A DNA stretch of 48,313 bases from a virus. The notes under the pieces were generated by a model, which worked only from the letters and a program-made list of their open reading frames with translations, did not search any database and had not been told where the DNA came from. Of the stretch, positions 16,972 through 25,378 are shown piece by piece. The stretch lies in the IMG/VR virus record IMGVR_UViG_3300004369_000822, positions 1 through 48,313 of that record; one strand, given 5' to 3'. Every line of letters starts with the position of its first letter. Position 1 is the first letter of the stretch. The position numbers and the translations under genes were made by a program.

Positions 16972-18678
16972 TTACTTTAGTTCCTTTGTTCTTAGTGTGG
17001 TGAATGATTGGAGAGCGTTTGAAATAGCGCTGTCAAAGTTTGAACGATCACCAGAAACAGACTTTACGGAAATGCCGTCCTCACTAATGTCAACAATTGC
17101 TCCGTGATATTCCAAAACCGGATCAATAAATGACTTCAGCGCAAACAATTCCTCCACAGGAGCTGAAATGAGATCCCCTTCTTTCATCTCAATTTCAGTT
17201 CGACCACCAGCTGCGACAATTTCTTGCAAAATGTCAATGGCCTGCTGGAGTTTTTGAATATTGTTCCTGCTGATAACGCGCCCAGCCTTAAAGTCCAGGT
17301 CAGAGGCGTCTAGCGCATCAAGCATTTCATCAATATCAGAAAAAAACAGGGTCCCACCAGCAGTCTTGCCACAAGAGCAACCAGCCTTTGAGTAGCCATC
17401 TTCATCGTCCTCTTCGTAGTCAGACGGCTTGGGATAATTCCGTTCCTCTCCCTCGTCGTCGCCCTCGTACTCATTGCCGTAGCCAGCCTCTTCGTCACCA
17501 TCTTCCATTTCCATGTAGACAGTACGAGCCACTACTTCAACCGGATCTCCGAACATGAACTGGCCATCTTCATAGTGGTAGCCCACCCTCATCGTCATCG
17601 GCTTTCCATTGTGCAGATGATCGAAGATGACTTGATTTTTCGATACTTGGCGCATACGTACCGGACCGCCGAATCGTTTCCCAATCTCGACGGCTAGTGA
17701 ACGCATCATGTTTTGACTCTCGCTGGAAGCCCCCATCCAGTGGCCTTTTTCGTGAGCCATTGCGTCGTCGTCTTCGAGGGCTGTCTTCTGGTCGGATTTC
17801 TTCATATCCGATTTCTTCATGGCTTCCCGAACTACATTCTTCATGTAGTCCTCGCCCCTGCTCCCAATCGCCAGCCACTTGATCTGAGCGATGACGCCGG
17901 GGAGTCTGAAGTCGCCCGCGTGCCTTGCCACCCACGCTTCTCGCAATTCGAGGGCGTTGATCTGGTCGGGAGTGTCGGCTGATCCCCCCTGCTCCGCGAT
18001 TTTTGTCAAAATCGCGTACTGGGCGTTCCCCTTTATGTTTCCACCTTTTGCCCAAATCTCTGGATAGTCCTCTTTGATTCTGGCGGCAAAACCACGGTCA
18101 AACATTTTCCACTTGCTTTTGCCAAAAGAATCAACCTGACCGCTTTGATCTTCGGCTTTGATAGAAATGGTAGCAGTTAATTGATTAGCACCATGCAAAA
18201 CAGGCGATACTTCATACAATTCAACCTCTTGAAGGAGGTTCGCGCGTCGTTCATTGTCGTAGATCGCATTTATGGTTTTGTAACCAATTGACCATTCTTG
18301 TTCTTCGCCATAGAACGCAACATTGCTAAACGCTTCTCGTCCTTTATCTGACTTCAGATTGAACTGAACACGAGCAAAGAGGCCACCGATTCGCGCGGCA
18401 CGCAACTTGGCGGGTAGGCGTGGGTCGGTCGGACCAACCTCGTAAATTTCCAAGACTTTTCCGATTGGATGGTTCCAATCATGACCCCAAACAACGCGCG
18501 GCTTACGGCGCTTTAGACTTTCAGTAAATGCGCCAGGAAGAACGATATCCCCAACGGAATCCTTGTTTCCGATACCCGAAACGAAGCATTCAACGATGCC
18601 CTGCGCTTCGTCAACATTGACTTGACCCGAAATAGCCTTGAATTCTGTGGCGTGATCTAGTGATTGACTCAATGGCAT
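16972..18678 (-). CDS. Prohead protease, S78 family, with long C-terminal extension
   Basis: 568 residues. The N-terminal part (about 10-175) is the HK97-type maturation protease that cleaves capsid and scaffold during assembly. Features are GDIVLPGAFTESL, a catalytic His in VVWGHDWNHPIG (His66), the catalytic Ser in EWSIGYK (Ser130), and YEVSPVLHGAN. After it (about 190-290) comes a second module (FAARIKEDYPEIWAKGGN, LREAWVARHAGDFRLPGVIA) which I recall fused to prohead proteases or carried next to them. The C-terminal half is acidic with a CSCG motif near residue 440 and is probably scaffold-like. AAGGTGAG upstream supports the ATG at 18678. At about three times the length of a minimal S78 protease, this is likely a protease-scaffold fusion. 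Confidence 0.88.
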   Translation of the reverse strand: MPLSQSLDHATEFKAISGQVNVDEAQGIVECFVSGIGNKDSVGDIVLPGAFTESLKRRKPRVVWGHDWNHPIGKVLEIYEVGPTDPRLPAKLRAARIGGLFARVQFNLKSDKGREAFSNVAFYGEEQEWSIGYKTINAIYDNERRANLLQEVELYEVSPVLHGANQLTATISIKAEDQSGQVDSFGKSKWKMFDRGFAARIKEDYPEIWAKGGNIKGNAQYAILTKIAEQGGSADTPDQINALELREAWVARHAGDFRLPGVIAQIKWLAIGSRGEDYMKNVVREAMKKSDMKKSDQKTALEDDDAMAHEKGHWMGASSESQNMMRSLAVEIGKRFGGPVRMRQVSKNQVIFDHLHNGKPMTMRVGYHYEDGQFMFGDPVEVVARTVYMEMEDGDEEAGYGNEYEGDDEGEERNYPKPSDYEEDDEDGYSKAGCSCGKTAGGTLFFSDIDEMLDALDASDLDFKAGRVISRNNIQKLQQAIDILQEIVAAGGRTEIEMKEGDLISAPVEELFALKSFIDPVLEYHGAIVDISEDGISVKSVSGDRSNFDSAISNALQSFTTLRTKELK

Positions 18679-18772
18679 TTATCTCACCTTGCCTCGTGAT
18701 CTATCTAAATAATAGATGTTGGACAACGAGGTTAGTGAAACAACAGTATTTCAGTAAAAAACTTTACTTAAA

Positions 18773-19108
18773 TTACTTGAGTCGAACACCGCACTTCAAA
18801 CAGGTATCAGACCACGGGTAAATTTTCCGAAACTCTATTGGATGCTGACAATCAAGAAGTTCAGAGGCGGCAGTATTACATACATTTCGTATAAACTCTG
18901 ACATTGAAATGCCCTGCTTAGCAGCAGCGTTCTTCCATCGTTCATGGTCAGCTTCAGTCGCCCTCAAGATAACTTGACGGGAAGCTGTCTCTCCATCTGG
19001 AGCATTCGTCTTAGACTTGCGACCCATTGACATTGTTTCAACAACTTTGTCCATGGCAGAAGCCATGTTGGAGGGCGGCAAATCACCAAAAAGTTCTTCA
19101 TCATTCAT
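18773..19108 (-). CDS. Ribbon-helix-helix protein with zinc-binding tail
   Basis: 111 residues from the ATG at 19108, which has GAGGTC upstream and overlaps the preceding stop by eight bases. Residues about 43-86 (SRQVILRATEADHERWKNAA, SMSEFIRNVCNTA) have the strand-helix-helix pattern of CopG/Arc-type DNA-binding proteins. The C-terminus holds CQH (87-89) and CLKC (103-106), a likely zinc knuckle. It could be an autoregulator of the structural operon or help DNA packaging next to the putative small terminase. A 94-base gap follows before the protease gene. Confidence 0.65.
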   Translation of the reverse strand: MNDEELFGDLPPSNMASAMDKVVETMSMGRKSKTNAPDGETASRQVILRATEADHERWKNAAAKQGISMSEFIRNVCNTAASELLDCQHPIEFRKIYPWSDTCLKCGVRLK

Positions 19109-19775
19109 ATATGACCTCATCTGGTTCATCATCAAGAATTTCAGCATTTAAAATTTCCAGGGATTTTAGCTCTTCTTCCTGGCTTACAACATGAGGAACC
19201 GGAAGGGCGGGTTGCGAAGTTCCAGCAAGAAGTTGACTGATGGTTTCTTGAGGGAGAACACCGGCATTACCCATAATTTCCAAAAGTTGACGGGCTTCAG
19301 TTTCAGGGTTGAAAGCGTTAACTTCAGCCGGTGCATTATCAATAGCCCCAGACAAAGCAGCCCTAAATGGTTCAGCCTGTTCAACAGACAAATTGACATT
19401 GGTTTGCTCCATACCAAGCAAACGTGATCGCCTGTCCATGATTCCCAAAACCTGTTGTATTGCCTTCAAGTCCGGTTCAACCTGAACTTCGCTCCCGTCA
19501 TCCATCTTAATTTTTCGGTGTTGGGTCAGGGGCCAAATTGACTGCTGAAGAGCATCAAGCCGTTCAAGTTCCATTCGAAGAACCTCGGGATAGGCCATCA
19601 AGGCTTCCCGGTTGAGTTTTTCCAACTGCCGTCGGATAGCACTGTTGACAGCCGCAGTACTTAACCCAAAGCGACGGCCAATTTCGGTCGTAGCTACGCC
19701 AGCCTGTCGCATTTTAAAAATACGCAGATCACGTTCAGCAAGAAATTCTTTTGTCAATCCCTTTTGGGTTGACAT
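19101..19775 (-). CDS. HTH protein, possible terminase small subunit
   Basis: 224 residues. An N-terminal helix-turn-helix (about 18-50: KMRQAGVATTEIGRRFGLST, AVNSAIRRQL) is followed by a long helical region and an acidic tail ending DDEPDEVIYE. The arrangement of DNA-binding head, helical oligomerisation region and acidic tail fits phage small terminase subunits. Its position before the protease and capsid operon also fits. However, no large terminase lies nearby, so a transcription regulator remains possible. It starts three bases after the primase-helicase gene ends. Confidence 0.5.
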   Translation of the reverse strand: MSTQKGLTKEFLAERDLRIFKMRQAGVATTEIGRRFGLSTAAVNSAIRRQLEKLNREALMAYPEVLRMELERLDALQQSIWPLTQHRKIKMDDGSEVQVEPDLKAIQQVLGIMDRRSRLLGMEQTNVNLSVEQAEPFRAALSGAIDNAPAEVNAFNPETEARQLLEIMGNAGVLPQETISQLLAGTSQPALPVPHVVSQEEELKSLEILNAEILDDEPDEVIYE

Positions 19776-19777
19776 AT

Positions 19778-21508
19778 CTACTCCATCTTCGCAAACTCAA
19801 GGACTTCAAACGGGAATGTCAATCCTCTCGTCATTTTAACTGGAAACTGTCGCCTGTCACGGGCACCACGAAAATGGCGCACATCGTAAACATAGCCTTC
19901 AACGGCAGTTGGATCTGGAGTGAGACTCAATCCGAACTCTGGCCACCGTGACCACACGGCTGAGCCAAAAGGCCTCAAATCTCGTGTTGACATGCTAGTT
20001 CCAAGGGGGGCATGGTGTTCAAGCCACAAAGCACACTGAAACCATTCCCTGAGAGAGTCAAAGTACTTTGCAATTTCAATCGCTACAGCCTCTGATGTGC
20101 GATTACCCGGATCAACAAATGATTTGTAAATAGGACCCAGTAAAACTAAATCAGGTTTTGTTAATTCAATAGCATCTTCCAAAATTTGCCGATCGGTTGA
20201 CCCCATCAAGTCCATGCCGTCAGGCTTGATCAGCAAATGAGCATTCAGGTTGCTAGTAAACCCGTAATGAAGTGCCTTTCTAGCAATATCAGATGATGTT
20301 CTACGAATGATCCGCTGCGGGTTTTCAAGATCAACAGTAAGAGTGCAAATCGGTGGCATTTTTTCAAAAGTGAACGGGTGAATTCCAGCGGAACTACACA
20401 GCGCCACCTGTCTAGCCAACATTGTCTTACCGACACCTTCGGCTGCAACAACCATGACCCGCTCGCCACGTTCTAAAAGATTTGGGATAATCCAGTCATA
20501 TTCAGTGCTTTCCTGCTCGTCAATAAATTCCGTCCAGGAGACTAAACGTCCGTTATTCTGCCGTGGGTCATCAACACTGACATCTAAAAGGAAACTTGAC
20601 GCTCGGGAAATCTTCGCATTATCCGAAAGGTCTTCTCTAGAAAACAACTTTTCCATTTTGGCCAGAAGATCCGAATATTTGGTATCTTCTGGCTCGGATA
20701 CCGTCTCGTCTTGCTCTGGAAGATCAATAAGGTCGTCCAGTGACCCTCCAGCGGCCAAAACATCAGACACATCTTTAACGCCCTCAGGAACTAGCACTGT
20801 AACAGTACAGTCATGTTCTTTCAGGCTTTTAGCAACATACCTAGCATGATCTCGACCAACACGGTCGTTGTCAGCGATAACGACGACAGTTGCACCAGCA
20901 AGGGATTCAGAGTAATGATCCCTCCATTTGCCCGCCCCCATCGGCATTGTTGTTGCACAGTGTCCTAAAGCAATGAGAGTTTCCGCATCCTTTTCACCTT
21001 CAACAACGAAAATCATCTCGTTATTGGCTTTTGCGGCAAATACGCGTGGCAGGTTATAAAGAACTGTCTCAATATTGTCTAGTCGGTAAATCCACGATCC
21101 GTTACCGTCAGGGCGACGCTGGCGAAATGTCTTTTTGCCAATTGAGTCAACAAACCGCATTGTTTGGAATACAAGATCGCCATTGGCATTTCGATAGTCG
21201 TATTTGTCAACCAGTTCTAGCTTTTCTTTTTCGTAAGTCTTTTTAGCCACCACGGTTGACGGGGGCATAAGGTCACTGACTTTCAACCCAACCGCTTCAC
21301 AAATTTCTCCGACCTCGCATGGAATGCCACGGTGACAGGTGACAAGAACACGCCCGTCCGAACCCTGTCCGATTGACAGAGAGGGATTGTTGTCATCAGA
21401 ACGACATGGACAGCGAGCAGACCAACCGGATCCGTTGTTTTTAACCCCATCCAATTTGGATAGGAAACGATCAACTTCGGGAGATGTTATTGGTTGACCA
21501 GTAGTCAT
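19778..21508 (-). CDS. Primase-helicase: zinc finger, TOPRIM and RepA-like ATPase
   Basis: 576 residues for phage DNA replication. A CHC2-like zinc region is at the N-terminus (ARCPCRSDDNNPSLSI, VLVTCHRGIPC; Cys33, Cys35, Cys58, Cys64), with the usual His replaced. A TOPRIM domain follows, with Glu170 in FVVEGEKDAETL and the D-x-D in VIADNDRVGRDHA (213-215). The C-terminal half is a RecA-like ATPase of the RepA/AAA_25 type: Walker A AAEGVGKT (355-362), Walker B-like PDLVLLGPIY, and a later EHHAPLG His motif. Primer synthesis would need the TOPRIM site, but there is no separate polymerase in the window. It is the last gene of the WhiB-ThyX operon. Confidence 0.85.
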   Translation of the reverse strand: MTTGQPITSPEVDRFLSKLDGVKNNGSGWSARCPCRSDDNNPSLSIGQGSDGRVLVTCHRGIPCEVGEICEAVGLKVSDLMPPSTVVAKKTYEKEKLELVDKYDYRNANGDLVFQTMRFVDSIGKKTFRQRRPDGNGSWIYRLDNIETVLYNLPRVFAAKANNEMIFVVEGEKDAETLIALGHCATTMPMGAGKWRDHYSESLAGATVVVIADNDRVGRDHARYVAKSLKEHDCTVTVLVPEGVKDVSDVLAAGGSLDDLIDLPEQDETVSEPEDTKYSDLLAKMEKLFSREDLSDNAKISRASSFLLDVSVDDPRQNNGRLVSWTEFIDEQESTEYDWIIPNLLERGERVMVVAAEGVGKTMLARQVALCSSAGIHPFTFEKMPPICTLTVDLENPQRIIRRTSSDIARKALHYGFTSNLNAHLLIKPDGMDLMGSTDRQILEDAIELTKPDLVLLGPIYKSFVDPGNRTSEAVAIEIAKYFDSLREWFQCALWLEHHAPLGTSMSTRDLRPFGSAVWSRWPEFGLSLTPDPTAVEGYVYDVRHFRGARDRRQFPVKMTRGLTFPFEVLEFAKME

Positions 21509-21519
21509 AAATAGTAGTG

Positions 21520-21663
21520 CTACTTCTTTTTGGGTTTAGCAAACAAGTAAGCCAACTGTTTCTTTTTATGCTCCGCAATTTCCTTTTCTGAAGCCCCACG
21601 GGCTTTCAGTATGTCAATACCAGTAAAACCATTCTCATAAACTTTGTGTCGATCAGCACTCAC
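21520..21663 (-). CDS. Small Lys-rich protein between thyX and the primase
   Basis: A 47-residue frame starts at a GTG that overlaps the thyX stop by four bases (GTGA), and ends 11 bases before the primase start. It has a helix with DILKARGASEKEIAEHKKK and a basic end, KPKKK. The DILKARG-ASEKEI pattern looks like a small helix-turn-helix or a protein-contact helix. Coupling to both neighbours supports it being real. No family is recognised. Confidence 0.55.
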   Translation of the reverse strand: MSADRHKVYENGFTGIDILKARGASEKEIAEHKKKQLAYLFAKPKKK

Positions 21664-22349
21664 GGCGCAACCCTACCATTCTCAAGGAAGGCCTTATGTG
21701 TGATTGGCATCTTTGAGCGAAGAAAAACATCCAGTGCATTCGCTGGTTCTTGGATCTCATACTGAGCCGTGTCAGCCGCTCTTAAGGAAATAAAGTTCAT
21801 TAGAGAGCGTGCATTGCATGTTGCGTAAAACTCAGTGAACATGCCGACGGGAAGTACCGTTCGCGCCAATTCTTTTGCAACACCTTTACTGATTAAGAAC
21901 GAGTAGGTGCGATAGGAGTGCGCAATTGACTCAGAAATTGTTTCTTTTGCCTCAATAGCATCCTCTAAAGGCATTGTTTCAAACACATAGTTTCCTGGTT
22001 TCCCAACCTGGGAACGAACCTTGTCAACTGCAGGGTTATACCAGTCACTTGGCATTTCCGTATACCGTGCAGAAAACTCGTTATACGACCAACCAATTCG
22101 ATGGCGGAACCATTCGCGCGCAACAAAAATAGGAACCTTGACATGAAAACGAAACGAGTTGTGTTCAAATGGAGTCCCATGGCGCTCTCTCATGAGGAAG
22201 TTGATTAGTCCTTCATCGGCAGCGGACACTGTCTCCACGCGTTTACCAAATGAAACCCGCGCACTGTTCACTACGGAGAGGTCGTCAGCCATACTCGCGT
22301 CAAGCCGAACAAAACCACCAGTTTGCAAATTGATTGTGTCAGCCTGCAT
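21660..22349 (-). CDS. thyX: Flavin-dependent thymidylate synthase
   Basis: 229 residues. ThyX makes dTMP from dUMP using FAD, NADPH and methylene-tetrahydrofolate. The signature RHR...S is present as FRHRIGWSYNEFSARY (Arg82-His83-Arg84), with HGTPFEHNSFRFHVK before it and ELARTVLPVGMFTEFYATCN plus LRAADTAQYEIQ after it, as in the family. Length is normal. I chose the ATG at 22349, preceded by AAAGG, which overlaps the whiB end by 11 bases; the longer reading only covers that gene. With nrdJ it supplies DNA precursors during infection. Confidence 0.95.
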   Translation of the reverse strand: MQADTINLQTGGFVRLDASMADDLSVVNSARVSFGKRVETVSAADEGLINFLMRERHGTPFEHNSFRFHVKVPIFVAREWFRHRIGWSYNEFSARYTEMPSDWYNPAVDKVRSQVGKPGNYVFETMPLEDAIEAKETISESIAHSYRTYSFLISKGVAKELARTVLPVGMFTEFYATCNARSLMNFISLRAADTAQYEIQEPANALDVFLRSKMPITHKAFLENGRVAP

Positions 22350-22665
22350 TAGTTGGTGCCTTTCGTCGTTCCATCGGCAAATAATGTTGAAGACCGAAAC
22401 GTTCACGTTGGAGCGGAATATTTGACGAGTTTCGTACGCGAGTGCGCTCAGTCTCAGTCATCCCTCCCCAAATACCAATCACCTCATATTTGAGGGCGTA
22501 CCCAGCGCAATTGACACGCACTGAGCATGTCAAACATATTTGTTTGGCTTCACGAATGCGCAACGCCCATTTGGGTGTATCCCGTTCAGGATAGAACACC
22601 GCAGTATCATAATTTCGACATGCGCCTCGTGTAGCCCAAGAGAAATCAATTGGTTCGTCAGTCAA
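22339..22665 (-). CDS. WhiB-like iron-sulfur regulator
   Basis: 108 residues. It has the four Cys that hold a [4Fe-4S] cluster: Cys16, then Cys44-x2-Cys47-x5-Cys53 (ICLTCSVRVNC). The GIWGG turn (64-68) and the following basic segment (TERTRVR) complete the WhiB pattern. WhiB proteins bind the housekeeping sigma factor and redirect transcription; phage versions can shut down host WhiB functions. The start is a TTG with a strong GAGGGGGG site. It leads an operon with thyX. This gene is the best evidence for an actinobacterial host. Confidence 0.93.
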   Translation of the reverse strand: MTDEPIDFSWATRGACRNYDTAVFYPERDTPKWALRIREAKQICLTCSVRVNCAGYALKYEVIGIWGGMTETERTRVRNSSNIPLQRERFGLQHYLPMERRKAPTNAG

Positions 22666-22697
22666 GGTTGCCCCCCTCGTTGAGTAAAAGTTGAGAA

Positions 22698-22703
22698 ACT
22701 ATA
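22698..22703 (-). promoter_or_regulatory. Candidate -10 box for the whiB operon
   Basis: TATAGT preceded directly by TG on the minus strand, about 33 bases upstream of the whiB TTG start. No good -35 is visible at 17 bases. It shares the TG-TATA(A/G)T form with candidates at 32,762 and 44,667. Confidence 0.4.
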
Positions 22704-22711
22704 CAGGCAAA

Positions 22712-23185
22712 TCACGAACCTGAAGCAAGATTTTCCTCGGCCTTAAAAATTTGCGGATTGCGTGCTTCGTATAAGCCTTTTTTGATTCGATAGAACAGAT
22801 CCGGGCGATCCTTGATGAACTTAAGAGCCGTTGTATAGGAGAACCCGCCGATGTCAGCAACGGTTTGAGCATCAGTCTGCAACAAATGATTAGACATGCA
22901 CCAGTCAATTACTTTTTGATATTTATCATCACGCCGCTCGCGCTTTTCGGGAGTTTCATCTGCCTTCTGCCCAGTAACAATTCTAATTGCCTCTGAGCAA
23001 ACATTATTTGCCTTAAGCAGTCTGACCGGAGGCTTGTCAGGTTCCCGTAAAAGAATAAATCGCGCGCGTGAAATATCAGACCAGAGCCAATAATTATCAG
23101 GATCTCTGTTGTAATTGCGCTTAAATTCCTCGTTGATACTTGAGGGAGTCATTCGTACGTCGGTAAAATTAGTTTCGTCACTCAT
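22712..23185 (-). CDS. Putative HTH DNA-binding protein
   Basis: 157 residues. The C-terminal third (TDAQTVADIGGFSYTTALKF, IKDRPDLFYRIKKGLYEAR) reads as a helix-turn-helix with a wing, as in phage and plasmid regulators. The N-terminal part has charged helices and a WLWSDISRARFILL segment. I chose the ATG at 23185 that overlaps the preceding stop (TGATG). It closes a run of five coupled early-type genes. Likely a regulator; its target is unknown. Confidence 0.55.
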   Translation of the reverse strand: MSDETNFTDVRMTPSSINEEFKRNYNRDPDNYWLWSDISRARFILLREPDKPPVRLLKANNVCSEAIRIVTGQKADETPEKRERRDDKYQKVIDWCMSNHLLQTDAQTVADIGGFSYTTALKFIKDRPDLFYRIKKGLYEARNPQIFKAEENLASGS

Positions 23186-23463
23186 CACTTAATGTCGTTA
23201 TTGAAGGGTCTTGTTGTCAAATGCTTATAAATGGTTGTTCGTGAAACGCCCGTGTGAGTGGCAACGCAATCAACAGCGTGACGTATCTGCATCGCTCCAA
23301 AGCGATCCAAGGCAAGAATAATAGACTTCGCCTCCTTAAATGTTAAATCTTTCTTACCAGATTGTGTCGCCAGATCAACACAGGACTGGATTGCGCTATC
23401 GAGAGCACCATGAAGATCCCCGGAATGGAAGGCTTTCGTAATTATAGAAGAGTAATCATTCAT
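23185..23463 (-). CDS. Small HTH protein
   Basis: About 92 residues from the ATG at 23463, which overlaps the preceding gene by eight bases. The last third, HAVDCVATHTGVSRTTIYKH, is a typical helix-turn-helix (a Fis or TetR-like recognition helix with SRTTIYKH). The first part is helical with a Ser/Gly-poor core. It probably regulates phage or host transcription together with the DNA-binding-type protein encoded directly after it. Confidence 0.6.
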   Translation of the reverse strand: MNDYSSIITKAFHSGDLHGALDSAIQSCVDLATQSGKKDLTFKEAKSIILALDRFGAMQIRHAVDCVATHTGVSRTTIYKHLTTRPFNNDIK

Positions 23464-23824
23464 AAAAATCTTTATTTTCATTTACTATTGACCACCAGCC
23501 AGGTGACCATGTGTCATGCCGTTCGGCGCGTTGACTCAAATGCGCTTGGCCGTCAGAAAAAATCTGAACTAGGTACTGTGACTGTTCAGTTTCAAAGATC
23601 ACGGTCGTCAATGAGATGGTTTCATTGTCGTTTGGTTTGACAATTGCTGCTGGTGTGTCAATGTCGTTAAGCATATCTTCCATGTTGTCCCAAAACGATT
23701 TCGCATGATCGGAGTGCGGATTGACATTTTTCTGATGTCTGCGAGTCAGGTAATGTTGAAAGCGCTTCATAAAGTTCATGACAGACGATCTCCAGCATTG
23801 ATAAAAGAAACTCTTTTTGTTCAT
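23456..23824 (-). CDS. Hypothetical protein
   Basis: 122 residues, start overlapping the previous stop by four bases (ATGA). A basic N-terminus (MKRFQHYLTRRHQK) precedes a beta-rich half (ISLTTVIFETEQSQYLVQIF) with several Trp near the end (WSPGWWSIV). No family recognised. It belongs to the coupled run of small genes before the whiB operon, which looks like an early host-takeover region. Confidence 0.5.
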   Translation of the reverse strand: MNKKSFFYQCWRSSVMNFMKRFQHYLTRRHQKNVNPHSDHAKSFWDNMEDMLNDIDTPAAIVKPNDNETISLTTVIFETEQSQYLVQIFSDGQAHLSQRAERHDTWSPGWWSIVNENKDFYE

Positions 23825-24162
23825 CCATTTTCGTTGAGACTTACGCCATCCGCAATGAAAGCCTCGTATGCGGAAAGCGAATTAGGAATCTTGGGTAAAG
23901 TTTGACTTTCATGAATCTCAAGCAAGTCGGAATAAAGAAGTTTTGCAAGTTCGGAAACATTGCTGAATAGGTCAAAGCCAGCCATTACCTGAGCCATCAA
24001 AACCATCATGTGGTGGCGTGCAAGGTTGAGGCACTCCTGCTCGTCGCTGGAAATCCATTCGGATTCCGCCAAAGCTTCTAGTTGAGCGCAAATAATCAGC
24101 AGAAAATCAAGTCGATCACCTTGCAAGGGAGCGAATTCGTCGGCTGGATCAATAATTTCCAT
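23821..24162 (-). CDS. Small acidic helical protein
   Basis: 113 residues from an ATG at 24162, with AAGGA seven bases upstream and a 14-base overlap with the gene before it. Almost entirely helical and acidic (RLDFLLIICAQLEALAESEW, LARHHMMVLMAQVMAGF). It resembles the small helical proteins often found in phage early regions. No function can be assigned. Confidence 0.5.
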   Translation of the reverse strand: MEIIDPADEFAPLQGDRLDFLLIICAQLEALAESEWISSDEQECLNLARHHMMVLMAQVMAGFDLFSNVSELAKLLYSDLLEIHESQTLPKIPNSLSAYEAFIADGVSLNENG

Positions 24163-24358
24163 GTTTAGTTCCTTCGTGACGGTGCCGCCAAAACTCATCA
24201 ATGGCTTTTTCAAGTAGGTGGTCTTTTTGCTCCATCGTCAGGTTAGAACAACTGGGATGGCACAATTTGACCTTAGTCAACAACACAAATTTGTCTAGTT
24301 CAGCGTCAGAGGATTGACGTTTCCGTTGATAGGTTGAAATATTAAGTATTTGGCCCAT
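24149..24358 (-). CDS. Small hypothetical protein
   Basis: 69 residues with a good AAAGG site seven bases before the ATG. It contains KVKLCHPSCSNLTMEQKDHL, with a Cys-His and a Cys, and a Trp/His-rich end. First gene of a six-gene minus-strand run that ends at 22,712. It has a promoter-like TTGACA-17-TAAACA upstream. Confidence 0.5.
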   Translation of the reverse strand: MGQILNISTYQRKRQSSDAELDKFVLLTKVKLCHPSCSNLTMEQKDHLLEKAIDEFWRHRHEGTKHGNY

Positions 24359-24381
24359 TGTTTACCTTTCTGTTGTCACCT

Positions 24382-24410
24382 TGTTTAGCAAGCACAGATC
24401 GGAATGTCAA
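24382..24410 (-). promoter_or_regulatory. Candidate sigma70-type promoter
   Basis: On the minus strand a perfect TTGACA (24405-24410) is followed after 17 bases by TAAACA (24382-24387), about 24 bases before the ATG at 24358. It overlaps the stop of the upstream oxygenase gene. The -35 is ideal and the -10 is weak. Confidence 0.5.
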
Positions 24411-25117
24411 CTATTTGGTTGCTGAATGCTTAACCCGAGAAGTTCGTCAACTTTTTCGGGCCACATGATGAAGTCTCTCCAGTTCTCCGCAAGAAGATCG
24501 GTATATGAAGCAATCGCAATTGTTTTCGCGCGCATCCAAAACATGGCAGAGATATACCGCTCGCCTTTATCTATACGGCTTATGCGGTGTCCATATTTAT
24601 GAGTTGAAGGCCAGGTAATTAACATTCCTGCTTTGGGCTGAATCCAGTCTCGATCCCCGAATTGAACTTTCCCGCCTTCGTAATTATCGTTGTAGTAGAC
24701 GACAGATTGAATATCATGTAATCCCGCTGGATATGGAGCCATTTCCCCAGGTCGACGAGTTTCTTCATGTAACTGTAAAATTTTACCGTCTCCATCACGA
24801 GAATAGTCATAATGAAGGCCAATAGCGTCACCAACACAATATTTTCTGAATGACTGACCCCGGCTAATGACCAGAGGTTCTTCATAAATCGATTCCAATA
24901 AAGAGCAAGTTCGTGCGAGTAGGGATTGATAGCCAGATCGCCATGGCTCCTGTTCAACAACGCTCTCTGACGACATGAATTTTCCTAAACCAGGGTTCGG
25001 ATGATCCATGTCCCACGCCAAAGGATTTTCAACTAAATCTCTCCAAAAATTTAGATCTTCATAACTTAAGAAATCGTTAATAACGCGAAGATTAGGATTT
25101 TGATTCATAACTGACAT
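24407..25117 (-). CDS. Fe(II)/2OG oxygenase, P4H-like
   Basis: 236 residues with the double-stranded beta-helix core of a prolyl-4-hydroxylase-type enzyme. Metal ligands are His102-x-Asp104 (GLHYDYS) and His177 (KYGHRIS), with Arg187 (KGERYISAMFW) for 2OG. The YYNDNYEGGKVQFGDRD turn and PKAGMLITWPS strand are typical. Such enzymes hydroxylate proteins or amino acids at the cost of 2OG and oxygen. The gene lies four bases from the small gene upstream and stands apart from the main oxygenase cluster. No strong ribosome site is visible at its ATG. Confidence 0.85.
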   Translation of the reverse strand: MSVMNQNPNLRVINDFLSYEDLNFWRDLVENPLAWDMDHPNPGLGKFMSSESVVEQEPWRSGYQSLLARTCSLLESIYEEPLVISRGQSFRKYCVGDAIGLHYDYSRDGDGKILQLHEETRRPGEMAPYPAGLHDIQSVVYYNDNYEGGKVQFGDRDWIQPKAGMLITWPSTHKYGHRISRIDKGERYISAMFWMRAKTIAIASYTDLLAENWRDFIMWPEKVDELLGLSIQQPNS

Positions 25118-25120
25118 TTA

Positions 25121-25378
25121 CTAAATATGCCTTGATTGAACCGCTGCCTGCAGGTCATGAAAAGCATCTGGATTAGTGGGATCTTGGAAGAAAGCCATAG
25201 CCAACCTAGAGATTAGGTGATCGGTACCACTGTGACTGGGGTCACTTAAACTGGGATTGTTCCTAATACCGTCACTAATTGCTAGGGCCAACAGGGAAAA
25301 ACAAATTCCTTCCATGTAATTCCCATCGTTGGATGCCCGAGAGGCTTTTTGCAGGGCAAATTCGTGTGAAACGATCAT
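25121..25378 (-). CDS. Small helical protein
   Basis: 85 residues with a clear AAAGG ribosome site six bases upstream. Helical throughout (ALQKASRASNDGNYMEGI, CFSLLALAISDGIRNN), slightly acidic. It leads the minus-strand run containing the first oxygenase. No recognised family. Confidence 0.5.
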   Translation of the reverse strand: MIVSHEFALQKASRASNDGNYMEGICFSLLALAISDGIRNNPSLSDPSHSGTDHLISRLAMAFFQDPTNPDAFHDLQAAVQSRHI

